DNA of 64,000 nt. It comes from Pratylenchus scribneri (Eukaryota > Nematoda > Chromadorea > Rhabditida > Pratylenchidae). The stretch is taken from the NCBI GenBank assembly GCA_030063045.1, contig JAQSEB010000041.1:868001-932000 (forward strand), in the 5' to 3' direction. Under the pieces are notes generated by a model. The model did no database searches. It was not told the origin of the DNA and saw nothing but the letters and a program-made list of their open reading frames with translations. Positions 57,709 through 64,000 of the stretch are shown here, one piece after another. A program made the translations under genes and the position numbers. Within the stretch, counting starts at the first letter, position 1. Every line of letters starts with the position of its first letter.

Positions 57709-58989
57709 TCATTTCGTTGGTGCTGTTTTCTTCTTCTCTTCCGTTAATTTCTTCTGTTCCAAATATTTTTTATGGTAATTCACGGTCTCTTTTGCGAAAT
57801 TTTCCGCCCTTGGATTGTATCGTTTTATGTAAAAGAAGCTGCCCGGTTGCATTTTGAGTTTCAGTCGGAACATGTCCAAATCATCCTCCCAATGCCTGTT
57901 GAATTGTTTATAGCCGGATCGGTCGAATTCCGGGATTGTCCGGTCCGGGAATAGGCCACTCCAGTGAGCTTGCATCACACAACGTTCCAAGCGTTGCTGT
58001 TGTTGACGAAAAAGTCCTTTAAATTATAGGGAAAATTTTGAGTCTTTTTACAAAAATCCGATTTTTACTTTTTATTATGCTTCACTTATTAGACACTAAA
58101 ATTTAAATCATTTGAAAGAGTCAGGCCCGTAGCCAGGAAAAAATTTTGAGAGGGGGCAATTTTCAACAAATGACCCGACAGGGAAAAATTGTGACTAAAA
58201 ATGAGCGCGCAGTGATAAATTTTTCCTCCAAAAAGTTCCCCTTTACTTTTTTTTTCTTATTTTTTTCCCGATGGTGACAAGCCTTCACCCCTTCCCCTAG
58301 CTATGGGCCTGGATAAAGTTCATCGAGATGCGTCGATTGATGTGTATTGAGTGTCACAGTTTGGTGAAAATTGAAACTAAAACCGCCCAAATCATAATTG
58401 GTTCATAACTCTTTTGGTTTTGAGAGCCAAACCCCGTCAACCTATAGATCCATCGAAGCGTCTCGACCTCTATTCAATGGCATAAGGTTATAGGTGTTTA
58501 AGATCAAGTATTAAAATGTTATTTGTTTGGGAAAAATAAGCACTATTTAGTAATATTTCTAAAACAAACCAGTGAGTTCAGCCGGAAGCACAGTACCATC
58601 CAAGCGCATAAATTGTTCCAAAATAAGCACATCTTTATAGCTCACTTTTACTGGGATTTGACAAAAAGCACATGAACATTGTTGCTCCTTAAAAAATTTT
58701 AAGTGGCAAATTAGGCATCAATGAATTTAAAAAAAACCGTATTTTCGATTATTTGTTGATGAATTCCCGCCGCTGCCGGTTGTTGAAAATAACGCACGCT
58801 CGGCTCATCCGGAACATTTTCCAGCTCAATTGTGGTCAAATCGCCTTCAGTAACTTCTTTGACTAAAAAGATTGGATATATGGAATTTAATGCTCAAAAT
58901 CTCAACAAACTTCTTTTGAGTAAACGAGCCGATGTCATTGAATAACAGCGATGAAAAGCACAACGGGAAGACAATGCTATCGAAAACAT
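57709..58989 (-). CDS. mrps-18: Mitochondrial ribosomal protein S18 (bS18m), copy 1
   Basis: Four exons, 209 aa: 58911-58989, 58738-58862, 58570-58687 and 57709-58016, phases 1, 0 and 1. The N-terminus MFSIALSSRCAFHRC is Arg/Ser-rich without acids, a mitochondrial targeting profile. The S18 core spans exons 3-4: the CSCAFC cysteine motif, VKVSYKDVLILEQFMR, the DGTVLPAELTG turn and then QQQQRLERCVMQAHWSGLFP. After TG the sequence is LFR, where copy 2 has LCR; bacterial-type S18 often has TGLC. A long C-terminal extension rich in Lys/Glu follows. The protein belongs to the small mitoribosomal subunit. A MULE has inserted in its 3' flank. Confidence 0.88.
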
Positions 58990-59222
58990 TTTTTAAGTGC
59001 TTAAACTCTAATAATTAATATTCATAAGTACATTCTATGATAATAAATATTCATTTGCTATTCTTTTTATTGAACCAAATTCGATTTGCGAATTCATTAA
59101 TTAGATAAATTTATGCGAAAAATACAAAAAAGAAAATGAGATATATTTAAATATGGTCATCAGCAGATCGAGAACAACATTTACTATCACTCGGAAAATT
59201 GGATCCTTCATCAACGAAAGTC

Positions 59223-59941
59223 TCATGCCACAGATTTTGATGGCTCATCCTCTTTAACGACTCCTAAATATATGCGATTGTAGTGTACAATTGAAATTTT
59301 TATGAAACAACCTCCCCGAATGATTTGGATTAAGTCGCCTGTCTCATTCACACATTCATTCGCCAAATCTGCTCCTCTGTTAATATGTCCAATTGTAGTT
59401 GCGTCACCAAGCCCGTATTGATTACTCTTGAATTTCTCTTGAACTTGACTGGTATGCGATGCAATTTCCTCTACTTTGACTTGAACGTGGAGAGCTTTGT
59501 TGGAAACTGCCTATAATTTTTGGAATATTATAAATTATAAATAGGGGGCGGATTTTTATGAAATTGCATATACTTATATGCAAATGCATATTTTGGCACT
59601 TTTTTGGCAAAAATTGTCCTTCAAAAATGCAATAAAAAACGAAAAATTGCATATTTTAATGGTTTTTGATCAAAATTTTGCATATTTTAAGAAATTTTTT
59701 CGAAATTTGCATATTTTGGTACTTTTTGGTGCATAAAAATCCGCGCCCTAATTATAAAGAATAAGTTTTTTACCTTTTTGAATTCGTTGCGATCACCTTC
59801 CAAGTCATTGATTCGAGTTTCCAAAGCGGTGAGGCGGTCTTCGTGAGCTTTCTTCATTTTTGCATATTCTTCTTTTATGCCAATCGCTGCCTTTACTATG
59901 CCATTAGCTGCCTTTACTATTTCGTCCAAATGTCCCTCCAT
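59223..59941 (-). CDS. Small coiled-coil protein
   Basis: Two exons, 59774-59941 and 59223-59510, phase 0, 151 aa. The ATG at 59941 starts an amphipathic helix (EEYAKMKKAHEDRLTALETR) that continues into the second exon (QVKVEEIASHTSQVQEKF). The C-terminus is polar and ends DEPSKSVA. A 48-bp in-frame segment within the second exon begins GTTGTTTC and ends TATTTAG and could be a retained or alternative intron. No signal peptide or known domain. It lies in the duplicated unit, so a second copy should lie beyond base 64000. Confidence 0.6.
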
Positions 59942-60251
59942 TGATAATTTTTGTTGTTATCTGCCAAATTTTTGGGAATTTTATGAATATATGGATGTAA
60001 TATAAAAAATATTCATTGCTATTGAATATTGAAGCAATTTTTTTATTGATAATCCATCATAAATTAGATAAATTTATCCCACAAAATTACAAGGAAAGAT
60101 GTGCATTTTTAAATATCGTCGTAATCAGCTCGAGATGGGGAAGGGTGAGAAAAATATATGATAGGTTTTTGGTTGTGTTCATTTTTAAATAAGTTCATCA
60201 TAATCATCATTCTTTAATGAGAACATCATCAATTCACATCCATTGGCCGGC

Positions 60252-60589
<338 letters not shown>

Positions 60590-60606
60590 CTGGGTTGGTA
60601 GTAGCG

Positions 60607-61426
60607 TCCCTCGTCCAATTGGCAATAATTAACCTTAAAATACCAATTCATTAAAAAATTTTGTAATAAATAAAGGAAATATTTAATCTGCCGAATAAAT
60701 TAACTGAAATTGTCTAATATGAAAATAAAAAGACTAAAATAATTCTAATGGTTTAACGAGTCTGTCCCACACATTCACAAACTAAATATACCACATTTGG
60801 GGAGAGCTGGTCAAAACGCATTGAATATGGTATATAATTTGGTTATGGTTTGGTCAAAAATTAAAGGGTTTTAAACGGTTTAAACCGTTTTTGGTTTTAT
60901 GGTTCAAAACCAATTAAAGAATTTGGTCGAAATTAAATGGTTTTTAACTGTTTAAACCATTTTTGGTTTCATGGTTCAAAACTTGGTTAGAATTTGGTTA
61001 AACTCTAGCCTAAACATAAACAAATGATGCGCCTAGACAAGATCTATCTATTTCCGTGGTACGTGAATAAACTTTTGAACTCATATTAAATTTATTCGTC
61101 AAATTAAATTTCTCAAAAATGTAAAAAAATAAAAACCCGGTGTTTCCATCGACACTGCCAATCAACTTTCCCCTTCTGCCAGCCTCTCTGTACCACCATT
61201 GTATTTGTTCATCATCTTTTGCATATTTTGCCCATTTGCATGGAAGCAGTGCATCCCGGGTCAACCTTTGCCTCACAATTTTTGTTGGATCTGTTATTGG
61301 TGGATGAAGTTGCTTTGCATGGGGCGATTGATGATGAATTTGGTCGAACATCATTAGCAAAATGTAGAATGTGGCATAAAGTGAATTTGTTGATGATGAT
61401 GCCATCAATTCGTAGAAACTATTCAT
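60607..61426 (-). pseudogene. Ig-domain protein 5' copy, truncated and fused to H3.3 sequence
   Basis: Exon 61137-61426 encodes the same 96 residues as the intact gene. Exon 2 keeps its acceptor (exon start 60633) and LIIANWTR, then crosses the breakpoint into H3.3 in a different frame and stops after about 35 codons. The second Ig cysteine, membrane segment and tail are lost. If transcribed, it would give a secreted or unstable chimera. Confidence 0.85.
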
Positions 61427-61604
61427 TCGGCTGGGTGATTAGCTAAAATTTTATTAATTAATTCTTTTATTTTAATTTGAAGATTGTAGAAGAAATTTCA
61501 ATCTTTATAGTTTTGTATAAAATCTCAAGGTTTTTGACCATAGGAAAATGAAGGTTTTTTTAATAAAAATGCATTTTTCGTGAAATTATAAAATTTTAAA
61601 ATTA

Positions 61605-61899
61605 ATTAGTGTTATGGGGAAATTAAACAACTGTTCCCCTCAGGGTTCAAAAAGCTTCTCTGGGATTATAAAACCTATCCCAATTCCCCAATCAGTGTTC
61701 ATTCGCCCCGATCGGCCCTGGGTTAGTTGGACTTGGGCAACCCAGCTTCCCAAAGGCCCGGCCGTGGGCCAGCCGCCCCAATTCTCAATATTCGCCAATA
61801 TTATTGTGATTTTCCAACTGGATAAAATGATGTTAATATTTCAATCGACCAAAATTCTTCAAATTCTACCCGAACCGTATCCCGCTATACAACAATTAG
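61605..61899. mobile_element. Solo LTR with 5-bp TSD
   Basis: Element 61610-61894 (285 bp). Starts TGTTATGGGG and ends TATACAACA (TG...CA form), flanked by ATTAG at 61605-61609 and 61895-61899. Copy 1 near 55290 has uninterrupted CTAATTAGAATAC, the empty site. It is more GC-rich than its surroundings. No internal retroelement genes remain. Confidence 0.85.
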
Positions 61900-62377
61900 A
61901 ATATTTAAGATTTTGCGAAATTGAAACCTAAAGATTTCGTTGAAAATGAAATGGTTCTGTGGAACAAAACTTCGGGTTTTGCAAAATTAACACTTAAGGT
62001 TTTGTGTAACTAAAGATATGGATTTTGTGGAATTGACATTTAAGGTTTTTTTGGAACCAAAACTTAAAGGTTTTTAATTGAAGTTATTGATTTAAATTGA
62101 TGAATTCTTGTAATTTAAATTAAAATATAGTACATAGGTAATTCGGGTTTTGCGGAATTGACATTTAAGGTTTTTTTGGAACCAAAAGGTTTTTTCAATT
62201 TTCGTTCTATTTATTGATTAAAATTGTCTCATTCTCCTTATTTTTAATTCGTAATAAAATATTTGCGATATACAAAATTGTACAAAACAATGCCCAGAGA
62301 TCAGACAATGTGAAAAGTATAAACAAAATATTTATCAAAAAAAAATAACGTAAAATAGAAAATGATGATTGATCTTC

Positions 62378-63960
62378 TCATTTCGTTGGTGCTGTTTTCT
62401 TCTTCTCTTCCGTTAATTTCTTCTGTTCCAAATATTTTTTATGGTAATTCACGGTCTCTTTTGCGAAATTTTCCGCCCTTGGATTGTATCGTTTTATGTA
62501 AAAGAAGCTGCCCGGTTGCATTTTGAGTTTCAGTCGGAACATGTCCAAATCATCCTCCCAATGCCTGTTGAATTGTTTATAGCCGGATCGGTCGAATTCC
62601 GGGATTGTCCGGTCCGGGAATAGGCCACTCCAGTGAGCTTGCATCACACAACGTTCCAAGAGTTGCTGTTGTTGACGACAAAGTCCTTTAAATTATAGGG
62701 AAAATTTTGAGTCTTCTTACAAAAATCCGATTTTTTGCCGAAAGCTTTGGACTTTTTAAAATGCTTCACCTTAGACACTAAAATTTAAATCATTTGATAG
62801 AGCTAGGCAGTGGCGGTTTCAGGGGGGGGGGGGGTGCTGGGGTGCGCACCCCCGGTTTGGGAGAGTGGCACCCCGGGGTCCCGGGGGAAAGAGAGAGAAA
62901 AAATAAGGGTTTTTCTTTTGTAAATTACACCAAAAACCAAAAAAATTTCGCGCTCGCGCCTGTCGGCGCTCGCATTAATATTTTTCATTAATTTTTAAAA
63001 AAAACATCACAATTTTTCAAAATTTTCAGTCTTTAAGCCTTAAAATAGACAAAAAAATTTCGCTCGCGCCTTTCGGCGCTCGCAATTTTTAATTTTTTTA
63101 AGAGCACCCCAGGGTGCATTTTTCCTTTAGCGCACTCCCCCCTCTGGAATAATTCTGGAACCGCCACTGGAGCTAGGCCCGTAGCCAGGAAAAAATTTTG
63201 AGGGGGTAAACATTTTTGGGAGGGGACAATTTTCGACAAATGACCGGGTAGGGAAAAATTTTGACTAAAAATGGCCGCCGTGCAGCTGAAAATTTTTTCC
63301 AACAAAAAGTTCCCCTTTACTTTTTTTTTCAAGAGGCGGACATGCCTTCAACTACCCCCCCCCCCCCCCCCTCTAGCTATGGGCCTGGATAAAGTTCATC
63401 GAGATGTGTCGATTGATGTGTATTGACTGTCGCGGTTTGGTGAAAATTGTAACTAATAAACCGTCCAAATCATATTTAGTTCATAACTCTTTTGGTTTTG
63501 AGCTAAACCCCGTCAACCTATAGATCAATCAAAGCGTCTCGACCTCTATTCAATGGCATAAGGTTATAGGTGTTTAAGATCAAGTATTAAAAAGTTATTT
63601 GTTTTTGTGAAAAATCAGCACTATTTAGTAATATTTCCATTAATTTGATGATATAAAACAAACCAGTGAGTTCAGCCGGAAGCACAGTACCATCCAAGCG
63701 CATAAATTGTTCCAAAATGAGCACATCTTTATAGCTCACTTTTACTGGGATTTGACAAAAAGCACATGAACATTGTTGCTCCTTAAAATTTGTTTAGAAT
63801 TTAAATCATATATGTAAAAAAACCAAATGTTCTTCGGCATTTTCGGTTATTTGTTGACGAATTCCCGCCGCTGCCGGTTGTTGAAAATAGCGCTGGCTCG
63901 GCTCATCCGGAACATTCTCCAGTTCGATTGTGGTCAAATCGCCTTCCGTAAATTCTTTGA
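62378..63960 (-). CDS. mrps-18: Mitochondrial ribosomal protein S18, copy 2 (first exon outside window)
   Basis: Exons 63824-63960, 63664-63781 and 62378-62685, phases 0 and 1. The first exon (targeting peptide) must lie beyond 64000. The C-terminal 93 residues are identical to copy 1. Exon 2 differs more: QRYFQQ versus VRYFQQ, GIRQQITENAEEHL versus GIHQQIIENT, with a different donor four codons later. It retains TGLCR. An hAT element sits in the 62686-63663 intron. No disabling change is seen, so both copies could be functional. Confidence 0.88.
62800..63177. mobile_element. hAT element (CAGTGGCGG ends) in an mrps-18 copy 2 intron
   Basis: Element 62808-63169 (362 bp). Inverted ends CAGTGGCGGTTTCAG and CAGTGGCGGTTCCAG, with exact 8-bp TSD GAGCTAGG at 62800-62807 and 63170-63177. 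Copy 1 has the uninterrupted site at about 58130. The interior has the palindromic word CGCTCGCGCC...GGCGCTCGC repeated and a G-run at about 62821-62834. No ORF. Confidence 0.93.
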
Positions 63961-64000
63961 CTGAAAAGATTGGATTTTTGGAATTTATACAAATTTCACA

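Larger units (their letters stand above)
60607..64000. repeat. Segmental tandem duplication, copy 2 (runs off the window)
   Basis: Starts inside Ig exon 2 (shared GCCAATTGGACGAGG) and repeats the order Ig exon 1, then mrps-18. Differences from copy 1 are the missing MULE, an added solo LTR (61610-61894), an added hAT element (62808-63169), small indels and substitutions. Confidence 0.92.

Overview
The window is AT-rich eukaryotic DNA from an animal, most probably a nematode. The genes have many short exons with GT-AG introns, at least one clear GC-AG intron, and some introns under 50 bp. The histone H3.3 fragment has the variant residues known from nematodes. The proteins are animal families: a PIM-type kinase, a polypeptide GalNAc-transferase, a rhodopsin-type GPCR, an Ig-domain membrane protein and mitochondrial ribosomal protein S18. 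A plant-parasitic cyst nematode is a guess from general genome character, not shown by the sequence. Nothing prokaryotic was seen (no operons, CRISPR or phage genes). All exon models below were built by hand from splice sites, reading phase and family similarity.

Layout. 1-5977 (-): 5' part of an unrecognised acidic/proline-rich gene, with a 1.5 kb satellite in its first intron. 5978-13560: long repeat-rich intergenic stretch between divergent genes. 13561-18447 (+): complete PIM-like kinase. 19074-31220 (-): complete 20-exon polypeptide N-acetylgalactosaminyltransferase, convergent with the kinase. One of its introns holds a 4.6 kb, 24-bp satellite that creates spurious ORFs of about 1500 codons on both strands. 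32374-38386 (-): 8-exon GPCR with an altered DRY motif. 38387-49822: gene-poor, dominated by tandem repeats, local duplications and DNA transposons, including three hAT-type elements with exact 8-bp target-site duplications, two of them nested. 49823-52288 (-): coiled-coil gene whose larger intron is almost filled by three nested foldback elements. 53529-55099 (-): small Ig-domain transmembrane protein.

From 54285 to the window end there is a tandem segmental duplication with unit offset 6319 bp. It carries the 5' part of the Ig gene, mrps-18, a small coiled-coil gene and part of H3.3. The junction at about 60606 fuses a broken H3.3 to a broken Ig exon. After the duplication, copy 1 gained a 1923-bp Mutator-like element (10-bp TSD), and copy 2 gained a 285-bp solo LTR (5-bp TSD) and a 362-bp hAT element (8-bp TSD). 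In each case the other copy is the empty site.

Dispersed palindromic (foldback) repeats occur throughout, mostly in introns: family A (about 340 bp), family B (about 300 bp) and family C (ends TACCGTAA). They and the satellites explain most non-coding sequence. The genes have unrelated housekeeping, signalling and glycosylation roles and do not form a single functional system. The most informative biology here is the transposon and duplication history.
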